A stretch of DNA of 64,000 nucleotides from Nocardia brasiliensis NBRC 14402. Lineage in GTDB: Bacteria > Actinomycetota > Actinomycetes > Mycobacteriales > Mycobacteriaceae. The stretch lies in the NCBI RefSeq assembly GCF_000308475.2, contig NZ_BAFT02000030.1:1-64000 (forward strand). The letters are read 5' to 3'. The translations under genes and the position numbers were made by a program. A model generated the notes under the pieces. The model had not been told where the DNA came from. It made no database searches and worked only from the letters and a program-made list of their open reading frames with translations. This document shows positions 8,615-17,222 of the stretch, piece after piece. Positions within the stretch are counted from its first letter, which is position 1. Each line of letters starts with the position of its first letter.

Positions 8615-9691
8615 GTGACAAAGGAAACTTCACTTGCCGTTCCCGAGACGCGCACGCAGGCCGACGGGCAGTGGAAAGCCGATGTCCTCGGCGCGAACTA
8701 CCAGCAGCGCACGCTGTCTTTCGGCGCCGATCCCGACGGTGAGGGTGAGGTCGTGGCCACGCTGGTCCGATACGCCCCGGGCGGCGAGATCGCGGCCACC
8801 GCGGGCGCGGTGCTGTACGTGCACGGGTTCACCGACTACTTCTTCCAGGAGCACATCGCCGAGCATTTCGCGGCGCGCGGCTACCAGTTCTACGCACTGG
8901 ACCTGCGCAAGTGCGGACGCTCGCTGCGGGACGGCCAGACACCGCACTATGTGACCGATCTCGCACTGTATGACGAGGAGTTGAACGAGGCCTTACGCAT
9001 CGTGCGCGCGGAGACCGGCGCGCCGGTGGTGCTCAACGCGCATTCGACCGGCGGACTGATCCTGGCGCTGTGGCTCAACCGGCTCAACAAGACCCAGGGC
9101 ACAGCGCAGGCGGGCATCACGGGTCTGGTGCTCAACAGCCCCTGGTTCGATCTGCACGGGCCGTCCTACTACCGGACCGTCGGCACGCCGATCATCAAGG
9201 CGGTCGGGCGTTTTCGGAAGATGCTCGAGCTGCCCGCGAGCAAGGCCAGCAGCTACGGCGACAGCCTGCATCACAGCGTCGCGGGCGAGTGGGACTACAA
9301 CCTGGACTGGAAACCGTTGCAGGGCTTCCCCATCCGGTTCGGCTGGCTGCGCGCGATCCGCAACGGCCACGCCGAATTGCACGGCGGTCTCGACATCGGT
9401 GTGCCGTCGCTGATCCTGCGCTCCCGGATGACGAAGTTCGCCCGCAAGTACGGTCCCGCCGTCGACGTGGCCGACGCGGTGCTCGACGTCAAGCAGATTC
9501 AGCGCTGGTCCGGCTGCCTCGGCGACCGCACCAACATCGTGCCGATCGACGGTGCACGCCACGACGTGTTCCTGTCCGCGGCCGAGCCGCGCGCACACGC
9601 GTTCGCCGAACTCGACAGCTGGCTGGATTGGCTGGCCGGGTACCTGGCCCAGGCACCCGCCGCCAACGGCTCACCAGGTGCTGGTGCGTAG
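8615..9691 (+). CDS. Alpha/beta hydrolase (lysophospholipase-like)
   Basis: A 358-residue serine hydrolase. LYVHGFTDYFFQEHIAEHF gives the oxyanion-hole region, LDLRKCGRSLRDGQ is the strand-4/helix-B segment, and NAHSTGGL is the nucleophile elbow with Ser. The catalytic His is probably in DGARHDVFLS near the C-terminus. The motif set is that of monoacylglycerol-lipase or lysophospholipase-like enzymes. No signal peptide is seen. Its position next to mqo matches Rv2854. It overlaps the tail of the opposing gene by 21 bases. The substrate is unknown. Confidence 0.85.
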   Translation: MTKETSLAVPETRTQADGQWKADVLGANYQQRTLSFGADPDGEGEVVATLVRYAPGGEIAATAGAVLYVHGFTDYFFQEHIAEHFAARGYQFYALDLRKCGRSLRDGQTPHYVTDLALYDEELNEALRIVRAETGAPVVLNAHSTGGLILALWLNRLNKTQGTAQAGITGLVLNSPWFDLHGPSYYRTVGTPIIKAVGRFRKMLELPASKASSYGDSLHHSVAGEWDYNLDWKPLQGFPIRFGWLRAIRNGHAELHGGLDIGVPSLILRSRMTKFARKYGPAVDVADAVLDVKQIQRWSGCLGDRTNIVPIDGARHDVFLSAAEPRAHAFAELDSWLDWLAGYLAQAPAANGSPGAGA

Positions 9692-10234
9692 CACGATCTC
9701 GGTGGCCAGCTCGTGGTCGGCCTCGGTCGCCACGTTGCTGACGTCGACGTCGACCACCCGGAATTCGCCGTAGACGAAGCGGCCGGAGGCGTCGGCGACC
9801 GACCGGGGCAGGTTCTTGGTCACCAGCACCGTGGTCGGCAGTTCCACCGGTCGCACGGTGGCGTCGGAAACGGTGCCGTCCGCGCCCGGGGCCGCGGGAT
9901 GCCCGCGATCGGCCACCACGAGGCTGATGAACCGGCCGAATCCGGCCGCACAGGTCCGCCAGGCCAGGTCCGCGCCCGCACCGCGGGCGGCGACGTTCGC
10001 CCAGGGCACCCCAATCTCGTCCAGGATCGCGGTGACGCCCGCCGCGTCGAGCCCCTCGATCGTCTCCGGCACCACGGTGCGCAGATCGGAGTTGTGCAAT
10101 CGGGCACACACCTGGTCGTAGACGTCCACCGGGTCACCGAGATCGGGCAGCAGCAACACGCTGTGCCGGGATTCCGGCCCGTCGACCCGCACGGTCCATG
10201 CCCGGTCACCGACCGTGATCTGCCGAGATTTCAT
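9671..10234 (-). CDS. Small alpha/beta-hydrolase-like protein
   Basis: A 187-residue protein with a hydrolase-like beginning (SVLLLPDLGDPVDVYDQVCARL) and a plausible but altered nucleophile elbow (VAARGAGADLAW). The Ser is replaced and the normal GxSxG is absent. The later DHELATEIVLRTSTW could carry the His. It is therefore either catalytically dead or a non-hydrolytic member of the fold. Tail-to-tail with the hydrolase at 8615, overlapping by 21 bases. No operon partner is obvious, since VapC lies 55 bases upstream on the same strand. The fold call is by resemblance only. Confidence 0.55.
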   Translation of the reverse strand: MKSRQITVGDRAWTVRVDGPESRHSVLLLPDLGDPVDVYDQVCARLHNSDLRTVVPETIEGLDAAGVTAILDEIGVPWANVAARGAGADLAWRTCAAGFGRFISLVVADRGHPAAPGADGTVSDATVRPVELPTTVLVTKNLPRSVADASGRFVYGEFRVVDVDVSNVATEADHELATEIVLRTSTW

Positions 10235-10289
10235 GCCGAATCACGCTACACGGCTCAGCTGAACGAAGTCCGGTCTTCCTCGGTCGGGC

Positions 10290-10682
10290 TCAGGCCAGTA
10301 ATCGCATTCCGGCCTGCTCGCCCGCGTTGTGGTCGAACGTGACGGTGAGATCGCAGCCCGCCTCCTGGCCCAGCTGCTGGATGAGCGCGTCGGCGAAGTC
10401 CGCGCCGTCGGCGGCCCGGCGCAGCGCCTGGCGCACGGTGTCGGCCCGCTCGATGACGATCTCGGTGGAGTCCAGCAGGCCGAGCAGCACGTCGGTGACC
10501 GCCTCGGGATCCTGCTTGTAGCCGCGGCGCAGCACCCAGTGGATCTCGGCGAGCACGATCATCGTCACGTAGCCGGGCCGGCTCTCGCTGAGCCCGTCGA
10601 TCACCTGGTTGGCCCGCGCGGACTGCTCCGGGTCGTCCTGGGTGAGGTAACGGATCAGCACGTTGGCGTCCAGACCGATCAT
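10290..10682 (-). CDS. vapC: PIN-domain ribonuclease toxin (VapC-like)
   Basis: A 130-residue PIN domain. MIGLDANVLIRYLTQDD carries the first acidic residue (Asp5). The Glu of LAEIHWVLRR (about residue 46), the Asp pair in GADFADALI (about 93-97) and TFDHNAG (about 117) complete the metal site, so it looks catalytically intact. VapC toxins cleave tRNA or rRNA and are neutralised by the adjacent antitoxin. The start codon overlaps the antitoxin stop by 4 bases (ATGA), the usual translational coupling. The partner is of the AbrB type, which fits the VapBC organisation. Confidence 0.85.
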   Translation of the reverse strand: MIGLDANVLIRYLTQDDPEQSARANQVIDGLSESRPGYVTMIVLAEIHWVLRRGYKQDPEAVTDVLLGLLDSTEIVIERADTVRQALRRAADGADFADALIQQLGQEAGCDLTVTFDHNAGEQAGMRLLA

Positions 10683-10975
10683 TTCTGCTTGCCTTCCACG
10701 ATGTTGCCCGTGATGGCCTCGTTCATCTGCACGAGCCCGATCGGCGAGCCGGACCAGCCGACGATTCCCTTGAGCGACTTGATGGTCCGGGTTTCGGGCA
10801 CCAGTTCGTAGGTGCCGTTCGCGGTCGGCACGAAAGCGACCCGGACCCCCGCCCGCAGCCCCATCGCGACCCGGACGTCGATCGGGATGGTGATCTGCCC
10901 CTTGCTGGTCACGGTCGCGGACACCACATTGCCCGACCTGCCGCCGGGTCTCTTGTCTGCTGCCATTTCGCTCAC
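10679..10975 (-). CDS. vapB: AbrB/SpoVT-type antitoxin (VapB-like)
   Basis: A 98-residue protein with a swapped-hairpin AbrB DNA-binding domain at residues 18-60 (VSATVTSKGQITIPIDVRVAMGL, with KGQITIP diagnostic). The C-terminal tail (IVGWSGSPIGLVQMNEAI) probably wraps the toxin. It overlaps vapC by 4 bases. Two starts are possible (10975, or ATG 10966, three codons later). The inverted repeat at 11024-11041 lies about 50 bases upstream and is a candidate autoregulatory operator. Confidence 0.8.
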   Translation of the reverse strand: MSEMAADKRPGGRSGNVVSATVTSKGQITIPIDVRVAMGLRAGVRVAFVPTANGTYELVPETRTIKSLKGIVGWSGSPIGLVQMNEAITGNIVEGKQK

Positions 10976-11023
10976 CGACCAAACTTCCGTGCCGAGGACC
11001 CGTGCCTTACCCGGGGTCGAATT

Positions 11024-11041
11024 CCTTACTGAAAGGTAAGG
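11024..11041. promoter_or_regulatory. Inverted repeat upstream of vapB, candidate operator
   Basis: CCTTAC-TGAAAG-GTAAGG is a perfect 6-bp inverted repeat with a 6-base centre. A further CCTTAC stands at 11005-11010. It lies between the vapB start and the cobQ stop. It could be the toxin-antitoxin operator or a short hairpin at the end of cobQ. Confidence 0.35.
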
Positions 11042-11057
11042 GGCGGGGTTCGCCGCG

Positions 11058-12611
11058 TCAACAGTTCCGGTCGACGTCGGTGCTCGCGCGCGTGCGCAAG
11101 ATCGGCAATCCGGCCGGCGCGCCCGCGGCGACGAGCCGTTCCAGCTGGGCGATATCCAGGTGCTGTTCGATCAGGTCGGCCAGCAGATCCAGCTGGCTCG
11201 CGCGGACGGCGTCGACCGAAGTGTCTTCGGCGGCAACGAAACCCGTCCGGCCCGCGGCGGTGGCCACCGAACGCAGCCAGGCCCGGCGGAACTCGTCCGA
11301 TTCGAGCAGCCCGTGCAGGTGCGTGCCCCAGAGCGCCGCGCGGACCGAACCTTCCGGCTCGCCGTCGAGCCGCAACCACGCCGGATCACCGCTGCGCACC
11401 ACCCGTCCGTGATGGATCTCGTAGCCGTGCAGCGGAATTCCCGCGACCTCAGCCGCGTAGCCGTGTCCGCTACTGCGCCGCAACACCTTCGGATCGGCGA
11501 AGGAGATCTCCAGATCGAACAGGCCGAGCCCCGCGACCTCCCCCACGCCCGACTCGACCGGGTCCACGATCCGGGTGCCCAGCATCTGGTAGCCGCCACA
11601 GATACCGAGGATCGGCCGTCCGGCGCGGGCGCGGGCTTCGAGCACATCGGCAAGTCCGTTGCGCCGCAACCATTCCAGATCCGACACGGTCGCCTTGCTG
11701 CCCGGCAGCACCACCAGGTCGGCCTCCCCGAGCCGGGAGGGTTCGCTCACCCAGCGCACGGAAACCCCCGGCTCACAGGCCAACGCCTCGACGTCGGTGG
11801 AGTTGGAGATACGCGGCAACCGGATGGCGGCGACCGTCAGCCATTCGGTGCCGACGGGTGGGCGCGGACGGCCGACCGGCGCGTCCGCCACGGTGCTCAG
11901 CGAATCCTCGGCGTCGATCCACAGGTCCTCGGCGAACGGCAGCACCCCGAGGGTGGGGCGGCCGGTGAGTTCGGACAGCCGGTCCAGGCCGGGGCGCAGC
12001 AGCTCGACATCGCCACGGAACTTGTTCACCACGAAACCCGAGATCAATTGCTGGTCTTCGGGTTCCAGGATCGCGACGGTGCCGAACAAGTGCGCGAGCA
12101 CGCCGCCGCGGTCGATATCGCCGACCAGCAGCACCGGGAGCGACGCGGCCTGCGCGAGTCCCATGTTCGCGAGATCCGTTGCCCGGAGGTTGATTTCGGC
12201 GGGCGATCCGGCGCCCTCAGCGATCACCACATCGAATTCGGCACGCAGGGCGGCGAATTCGGTCGCGACCACGGCGCGCAGTTCCTGGCGATGCCGGAAG
12301 TAGTCGCGCGCACCGACGGTGCCGACCGCCTTGCCCCGCACCACCAGTTGTGAGCGCCGGTCACTGCCCGGCTTCAACAGCACCGGATTGAACCGCACGC
12401 TCGGCTCCAGGCCGCAGGCCCGGGCCTGCAACGCCTGCGCCCGGCCGATCTCCCCGCCGTCGAGGGTGACCACCGAGTTGTTCGACATGTTCTGCGCCTT
12501 GAACGGCGCGACCCGCACGCCGCGCCGCGCCAGCATCCGGCAGATCCCGGCCACCACGACGCTCTTGCCCGCGTCCGAGGTCGTACCCGCGACGAGCAGC
12601 GCACCTTTCAC
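11058..12611 (-). CDS. cobQ: Cobyric acid synthase (glutamine-hydrolysing)
   Basis: Amidates the b, d, e and g side chains of adenosyl-cobyrinate a,c-diamide. From GTG 12611 the protein begins [19 protein letters not shown] with the P-loop variant, then [14 protein letters not shown] and [14 protein letters not shown]. The GATase half has [14 protein letters not shown], the nucleophile Cys in [11 protein letters not shown], and the catalytic His in HGYEIHHGR. At 517 residues the length is normal. A longer in-frame start (GTG 12638) would begin exactly at the edge of the duplicated map tail. 12611 is preferred because family members start at the P-loop. Confidence 0.93.
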   Translation of the reverse strand: MKGALLVAGTTSDAGKSVVVAGICRMLARRGVRVAPFKAQNMSNNSVVTLDGGEIGRAQALQARACGLEPSVRFNPVLLKPGSDRRSQLVVRGKAVGTVGARDYFRHRQELRAVVATEFAALRAEFDVVIAEGAGSPAEINLRATDLANMGLAQAASLPVLLVGDIDRGGVLAHLFGTVAILEPEDQQLISGFVVNKFRGDVELLRPGLDRLSELTGRPTLGVLPFAEDLWIDAEDSLSTVADAPVGRPRPPVGTEWLTVAAIRLPRISNSTDVEALACEPGVSVRWVSEPSRLGEADLVVLPGSKATVSDLEWLRRNGLADVLEARARAGRPILGICGGYQMLGTRIVDPVESGVGEVAGLGLFDLEISFADPKVLRRSSGHGYAAEVAGIPLHGYEIHHGRVVRSGDPAWLRLDGEPEGSVRAALWGTHLHGLLESDEFRRAWLRSVATAAGRTGFVAAEDTSVDAVRASQLDLLADLIEQHLDIAQLERLVAAGAPAGLPILRTRASTDVDRNC

Positions 12612-12637
12612 CGCGACGGCCGATTTCCGCGGCCCCA

Positions 12638-12772
12638 CGGACCGAGCCGTCCGCTCACGGCAAGGTCAGGATTTCCGCGCCGGTTTCGGTGACTACCCAA
12701 AGGCGCGAGCTTCGGACCGAGCCGTCCGCTCACGGCAAGGTCAGGATTTCCGCGCCGGTTTCGGTGACTACC
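12638..12772 (-). repeat. Perfect 60-bp direct repeat duplicating the map 3' end
   Basis: Bases 12638-12697 and 12713-12772 are identical over 60 positions, separated by 15 bases (12698-12712), giving a 75-base period. The second copy encodes the last 13-14 codons of map plus its stop and 17 bases beyond. The first copy is an orphan tail between map and cobQ. Identity over 60 bases implies a recent event. Confidence 0.95.
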
Positions 12773-13593
12773 AGGGTGTGTTCGAACTGGGCCGTCCATT
12801 TGCGGTCCTTGGTGACCACGGTCCAGCCGTCGTTCCAGATCTCGTAGTCGATCCCGCCGAGGTTGATCATCGGCTCGATGGTGAACGTCATGCCCGGCTC
12901 GATGATCGACTCGATGGCGGGCTGGTCGTAGTGCAGGATCACCAGTCCGCTGTGGAAGGTGGGGCCGACGCCGTGCCCGGTGAAGTCGCGCACCACGCCG
13001 TAGCCGAAGCGGTTCGCGTAGGACTCGATCACCCGGCCGATGACGTTCAGCGCCCGCCCCGGCCGCACCGCCTTGATGGCCCGCAGCGTGGCTTCCTCGG
13101 TCCGCTCGACGAGCAGACGCACCTCCTCGTCCACCTCGCCGGCCAGGTAGGTCTTGTTGGTGTCGCCGTGCACGCCGTGGATGTAGGCGGTGACGTCGAT
13201 ATTGACGATGTCGCCGTCCTCGATCACGGTGGAGTCCGGAATGCCGTGGCAGATCACCTCGTTCAGCGAGGTGCAGCACGACTTCGGAAAGCCCTTGTAG
13301 CCCAGGGTCGACGGGTAGGCGCCGTGGTCGCACATGTACTCGTGCGCGATCCGGTCCAGTTCGTCGGTGGTGACGCCGGGCGCGACGGCCTTGCCCGCCT
13401 CTGCCAGGGCCTGCGCCGCGATCTTGCTCGCGATCCGCATCTTCTCGATCGTCTCCGCGGTCTGCACCCAGGGCTCGCGACCCTCGTTGACGGTCTTCTT
13501 CCACGCGTATTCGGGGCGCTCGATCGTGCGCGGGACCTCGCGGGTGGGCGAGAGGGTCCCGGGGGTCAGCGGCTTACGAGTGCGGACAGACAT
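12730..13593 (-). CDS. map: Methionine aminopeptidase, type I
   Basis: Removes the initiator Met from nascent proteins. The 287-residue protein has a roughly 40-residue N-terminal extension with a Pro-rich start ([20 protein letters not shown]), as in mycobacterial MapB. The metal ligands are all visible: Asp in [14 protein letters not shown] (two Asp), His in [11 protein letters not shown], Glu in TIEPMIN and Glu in QFEHTLVVT. It corresponds to Rv2861c. ATG 13593 gives MSVRTRKPL. The last 13-14 codons are duplicated downstream by a 75-base tandem event that leaves the reading frame intact. Confidence 0.95.
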   Translation of the reverse strand: MSVRTRKPLTPGTLSPTREVPRTIERPEYAWKKTVNEGREPWVQTAETIEKMRIASKIAAQALAEAGKAVAPGVTTDELDRIAHEYMCDHGAYPSTLGYKGFPKSCCTSLNEVICHGIPDSTVIEDGDIVNIDVTAYIHGVHGDTNKTYLAGEVDEEVRLLVERTEEATLRAIKAVRPGRALNVIGRVIESYANRFGYGVVRDFTGHGVGPTFHSGLVILHYDQPAIESIIEPGMTFTIEPMINLGGIDYEIWNDGWTVVTKDRKWTAQFEHTLVVTETGAEILTLP

Positions 13594-13634
13594 GTGAACA
13601 GGGTAGTCGGCGCGCGGCGGCCGCGCCGACGGCC

Positions 13635-13952
13635 CTACTGGTCGTGGAACTCCCGCGCGGTCCGTTCGACGACTTCGGCGACCGAGCACACCGCGTGCAC
13701 GCCGCTGACAGAATGACCGCCGCTGTAGAGATCGCGCCAAGCCTCGGCTCCGTCCGCCTGCGCGAGCAACGTGCCGACGTCGGCATCGCCGGTGTGACGA
13801 TCGAGCTCCAGGCCCGCCGCGTCGAGCGAGGGCCGCAGCATGCTGGTGGGCAGCCCGGTCAGGGCCGAGGTGCGGACGCGGACGGGAACGCGGAGCCGCC
13901 GTGGAATACCTGCGGACCGTGGTCCGTTTAGGGTGGTAGTTGGCATCGACAC
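13635..13952 (-). pseudogene. C-terminal remnant resembling a flavin-dependent nitronate monooxygenase
   Basis: A 105-codon frame whose sequence looks like the tail of an NAD(P)H-dependent flavin oxidoreductase / nitronate monooxygenase. [14 protein letters not shown] is followed by a linker and [26 protein letters not shown], which recalls the family ending AGQ-S-G...V-PAAEVV. The FMN-binding TIM barrel is missing. Upstream there is only the short divergent promoter region of the LLM gene at 13975. I read it as a 5'-truncated remnant. The assignment is by resemblance of the tail only. Confidence 0.4.
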
Positions 13953-13974
13953 TACCTAGGAAAGAGGGTCCACC

Positions 13975-14985
13975 GTGGAATTGGGACTCACGACGTTTGC
14001 GGAGCTGTACCCCGTCGGCGATCGGCCCGCGCCGAGTGCGGCCGAGCGGCTGCGCCAGGTGGTGGACGAGGCCGTGGCGACCGAGCGGGCCGGGCTCGAG
14101 GTGTACGGCGTCGGGGAACACCATCGCAAGGATTTCGCCGCTTCCGCACCCGCGGTCGTGCTGGCGGCGATCGCGGCGCGCACCGAGAAGATCCAGTTGA
14201 CCAGCGCGGTGACGGTGCTGAGTTCTGACGACCCGGTCCGGGTGTATCAGGATTTCGCGACCCTGGACGGACTGTCCAACGGTCGCGCCGAGCTGATGGC
14301 CGGACGCGGGTCCTTCACGGAGAGTTTTCCGTTGTTCGGCTACGACCTGAGCGACTACGACGAACTCTTCGAGGAGAAACTGGCGCTGCTGCTGCACCTG
14401 CGCGAGGACGGTCCGGTGAACTGGAACGGCAAGTTCCGGGCACCGCTGCGCGACGCAATTGTCTACCCGCGCACCGACAATCGGCCGCTGCCGGTATGGA
14501 TCGCGGTCGGCGGTAGCCCAGAGTCGGTGGTCCGCGCCGGCCTGCTCGGCCTGCCGTTGGCCATCGCTATCATCGGCGGCCAGCCCGCCCGGTTCAAGCC
14601 GCTGGTCGACCTTTACCACCGCGCACTCGCCGAAGGCGGGCACGACAAGCAGCCCGTCGCGGTGCACGCGCACGGCTATATCGCCGACAGCGACGAGCAG
14701 GCCGTCGCCGACTTCTACGAGCCCTATGCCCTCGCGATGAGCACGATCGGCCGCGAACGCGGGTGGGGAGCGATGACCCGTCCCCAGTTCGAGGCCCTGC
14801 GCTCGAAGGAAGGTTCACTGTTCGTCGGCACCGCCGACTACGTCGCCGAAAAGATCGCCGACATCCGCGACACCCTCGGCCTGGACCGCTTCATGCTGCA
14901 CACCAGCGTCGGCACCCTCCCGCACGAAAAGGTCCTGCACAACATCGAATTGCTCGGCGAGAAGGTGGCGCCCCAGGTTCGCTGA
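13975..14985 (+). CDS. LLM-class flavin-dependent oxidoreductase (luciferase-like)
   Basis: A 336-residue luciferase-like monooxygenase. [14 protein letters not shown] and [22 protein letters not shown] form the N-terminal FMN barrel strands, where the GEHH motif is typical. [38 protein letters not shown] is the diagnostic central block and [14 protein letters not shown] the flavin phosphate strand. It uses reduced FMN (or F420 in some members) and oxygen; the substrate cannot be read. GTG 13975 follows AAAGAGGG. A strong hairpin follows the stop. It is monocistronic by context. Confidence 0.85.
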   Translation: MELGLTTFAELYPVGDRPAPSAAERLRQVVDEAVATERAGLEVYGVGEHHRKDFAASAPAVVLAAIAARTEKIQLTSAVTVLSSDDPVRVYQDFATLDGLSNGRAELMAGRGSFTESFPLFGYDLSDYDELFEEKLALLLHLREDGPVNWNGKFRAPLRDAIVYPRTDNRPLPVWIAVGGSPESVVRAGLLGLPLAIAIIGGQPARFKPLVDLYHRALAEGGHDKQPVAVHAHGYIADSDEQAVADFYEPYALAMSTIGRERGWGAMTRPQFEALRSKEGSLFVGTADYVAEKIADIRDTLGLDRFMLHTSVGTLPHEKVLHNIELLGEKVAPQVR

Positions 14986-14995
14986 TCGCAACCGG

Positions 14996-15024
14996 CACCG
15001 AGCCCTCGACTCAAGGGCTCGGTG
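14996..15024 (+). terminator. Hairpin terminator after the LLM gene
   Basis: CACCGAGCCCT and AGGGCTCGGTG form a perfect 11-bp stem around a 7-base loop, 10 bases after the stop at 14985. There is no long T run, as is usual in actinobacteria. Confidence 0.8.
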
Positions 15025-15195
15025 AAACTGGTTAAGGCACAGCGATTTCGTTTACCCATCGTTTGCCAGAACAATGATTGACATGGTCGCCGGACGTTTG
15101 TTTGCCTTACAGCACCCAAACATCGGACCGTACTACTGAGACGGCATGGACAAAGATTCGGCGGGTTCATCGCTCGCGGGTCGAGATAGGAACCG

Positions 15196-16323
15196 ATGCC
15201 GAGCTCGAGACTGAAGTCACGGCCGCTGAACAGGATGGACAATCCTTACGCGATAAACATCGATGAATTGTCGTGCCGGCAGGTAGCGCGCCGCGATCCG
15301 CTCTCCGCCGATGCGTTGCTGGCGAATCTTCCGGTAATGAACGCGGCGGCCGATCTACGCCAGCTCGCGACCGCGTTCCGCGAGTTGCTGACCCGGGCGC
15401 GCGAGGCCGAGTTACCGGATATCGCCGATCGGCTGGCGGCTATGCGCGATGTCGGCATGCTCATGTCTTCTTTGCGCAGACACGGTGTCGAGCCGCTCGA
15501 TGCCGTGCCCGAAGCCGCCGGCGTATTGCTCGCGTGGGGCCATTCGGCGGGCATGGTGCCCCGGGACACCGTGCTGCACTATGGCGCGTGGAATCCGCGA
15601 GGGAAGCGCCAGCGGATGTTCCTCGGCGAGGATCAGGAAAACGTCGTGCTCGATGCGGTCCGCGTGAGCACCCTGCTGATCAGCGAGATCGCGCCGCAGC
15701 TGGCGGGTTTGGCCGAACTCCACCCGGACGACACGGCTTTCGGCGAGATCTGCCACGCGGCGGCCGACCAGTTGGAGACCCTGCCGCAGTTGATGAGCGG
15801 CCTGTACCGCACCGTCGATCCGATCGAGTTCTACGCCGCACGATTGCGGCCGTTCATGGCAGATGTGGTCGTGGCCGACCGCTCGTACTACGGCCCCGCC
15901 GCCGTCCACGTGCCGCTGTATCTGATCGACCGGCTCGTCTGGTCGTCCGATCACGGGGGCGTCGGCATGACGTACTTCCAAGACGATCTGCTGAACTACG
16001 GACTCCCCCGGTGGCGGCGGATGTTCGAACACACCACGGACACTGAGTCATTGGTGACCAGGCTCGTCCGGGAATTCGACCGCCCCGACGGCCCGCCTTC
16101 GACCAAGGCGGCCTACGCCATGGACGGCGTCATCCGAATCCTGGACGGACTGGTCACTTTTCGCACCAAACACGGCCTGCTCGCCCGCGCCGCCTACACC
16201 GACGGCACGCGCTACGCCATGGGCATCGCAGGCGTCAGTCCCGCCGTCCTCGACCACGTCCTCGCCCTCACCCGCCGCTGCGCGGACTGGGCCCGCACCC
16301 GCCGCAAAGGCGCCCGAACCTGA
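15196..16323 (+). CDS. PrnB-like haem enzyme (monodechloroaminopyrrolnitrin synthase family, DUF1864)
   Basis: A 375-residue protein that aligns by eye along its length with PrnB of pyrrolnitrin synthesis, a relative of indoleamine and tryptophan 2,3-dioxygenases. Matching blocks are DPLSADALLANLPVMN, AAMRDVGMLMSSLRRHGVEP, DTVLHYGAWNP, FYAARLRPFMADV, YYGPAAVHVPLYLIDRLVW and FRTKHGLLARAAY. The His in the last block falls where I recall PrnB His313, the proximal haem ligand (RAPHLKLAERAY). PrnB rearranges 7-chloro-tryptophan. No PrnA, PrnC or PrnD halogenase or oxygenase is nearby, so the substrate here is unknown. ATG 15196 has AGG six bases upstream; ATG 15235 would match PrnB length better. 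It lies between two unrelated units. Confidence 0.8.
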   Translation: MPSSRLKSRPLNRMDNPYAINIDELSCRQVARRDPLSADALLANLPVMNAAADLRQLATAFRELLTRAREAELPDIADRLAAMRDVGMLMSSLRRHGVEPLDAVPEAAGVLLAWGHSAGMVPRDTVLHYGAWNPRGKRQRMFLGEDQENVVLDAVRVSTLLISEIAPQLAGLAELHPDDTAFGEICHAAADQLETLPQLMSGLYRTVDPIEFYAARLRPFMADVVVADRSYYGPAAVHVPLYLIDRLVWSSDHGGVGMTYFQDDLLNYGLPRWRRMFEHTTDTESLVTRLVREFDRPDGPPSTKAAYAMDGVIRILDGLVTFRTKHGLLARAAYTDGTRYAMGIAGVSPAVLDHVLALTRRCADWARTRRKGART

Positions 16324-16354
16324 TCGGCCCCGCGAAATCAACTGCTACACAGAT

Positions 16355-17125
16355 CTATTCATCGAGGTGTGCTTCGAAGGCGATGCGGTCACCCCGGTAG
16401 AGGCCGCGGACCCGTTCGATGGGCGCGCCGCCGGTGTCGACGCTGCGGCGGTGCAGGAGCAGCAGGGGCAGGGCCGTGGTGCATTCGAGCAGGGCGGCCT
16501 CGCGGGGTGAGGCGAGGACGGTTTCGATGCGTTCGGTGGCGCGGCCGAAGGCGACGCCGGCGGCGCGCACCGCGGCGTACAGCGAGGTGGTCGGGTCGTA
16601 GCTGGTGCGCAGATCGGCGAACCGATGCAGCGGCAGGAAGGTGCTCTCCAGCCCGATGCGTTCGCCGTCGGCGAGCAGCACCCGCTCCAGGTGCATGACC
16701 GAAGTGCCCACGGGCACAGCGAGATCACGGGCCACATCGGCATCGGCGGGCACGTCGTCCCAGCCGACGAGCAACCGTCCGGGGACGCGGCCGTAACTGA
16801 TCGCACCCTCGGTGTAGGAGCGCAACGACAGCGGTTGCACCATTTTCGGGCGCGAGACCACCGTGCCCCGGCCCTGCCTGCGAATCCGCCCCTCCACCAG
16901 CAGGTCTCGCAACGCCTGCCGCACCGTTTCCCGTGCCACCTCGAATCGAACGGCCAGATCCCGTTCGGACGGAACCGGATCCCCCTCGTGCAGTTCTCCG
17001 AGGATCGCCTCGATCTCGGTGCGTACGCGATAGGACTTCGGTAGCCGATCCGGCAGCGCGAACTCCGCGCGCCCGCCCCCGCCGCCCGCCGCGGCACCGA
17101 CCCTGCCCACCTCCGTCGCGTCCAT
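16355..17125 (-). CDS. GntR/HutC-family repressor with UTRA domain, controls the phosphonate island
   Basis: A 256-residue regulator. The N-terminal winged helix (about residues 32-95) has SYRVRTEIEAILGEL, PSERDLAVRFEVARETVRQAL and GRIRRQGRGTVV, all typical of GntR. The C-terminal UTRA effector domain (about 105-250) includes TSVMHLERVLLADGERIGLE and ending GLYRGDRIAFEAHL. It is divergent from the FAD oxidoreductase. One GT-N-TA-N-AC palindrome lies 19 bases before its own start and another just before the operon, so it probably represses both directions. The ligand is probably a phosphonate, inferred from neighbours. Confidence 0.9.
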   Translation of the reverse strand: MDATEVGRVGAAAGGGGGRAEFALPDRLPKSYRVRTEIEAILGELHEGDPVPSERDLAVRFEVARETVRQALRDLLVEGRIRRQGRGTVVSRPKMVQPLSLRSYTEGAISYGRVPGRLLVGWDDVPADADVARDLAVPVGTSVMHLERVLLADGERIGLESTFLPLHRFADLRTSYDPTTSLYAAVRAAGVAFGRATERIETVLASPREAALLECTTALPLLLLHRRSVDTGGAPIERVRGLYRGDRIAFEAHLDE

Positions 17126-17143
17126 GGTCCCCAGCGTACCCGC

Positions 17144-17161
17144 AATTGGTCTATACCAATT
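17144..17161. promoter_or_regulatory. GntR-type operator 1
   Basis: AATTGGTCTATACCAATT, a palindrome except for the central CTAT, contains the HutC-subfamily core GT-N-TA-N-AC. It lies 19 bases from the regulator start, so it is likely autoregulatory. Confidence 0.8.
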
Positions 17162-17192
17162 GTTAACCTGCCGTTCGCGCCACTAACACCCG

Positions 17193-17206
17193 TTGGTCTA
17201 GACCAA
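17193..17206. promoter_or_regulatory. GntR-type operator 2
   Basis: TTGGTCTAGACCAA is a perfect 14-base palindrome with the same core as operator 1, centred about 47 bases away. It ends just before the start of the phosphonate operon, where bound repressor would block transcription. Confidence 0.85.
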
Positions 17207-17222
17207 TGTGCACCATGGTCGC

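Noticed and set aside
12730..14673. 647-codon frame that would extend map far upstream
   Set aside because: The extra N-terminal part is antisense to the LLM gene. The methionine aminopeptidase begins at ATG 13593.
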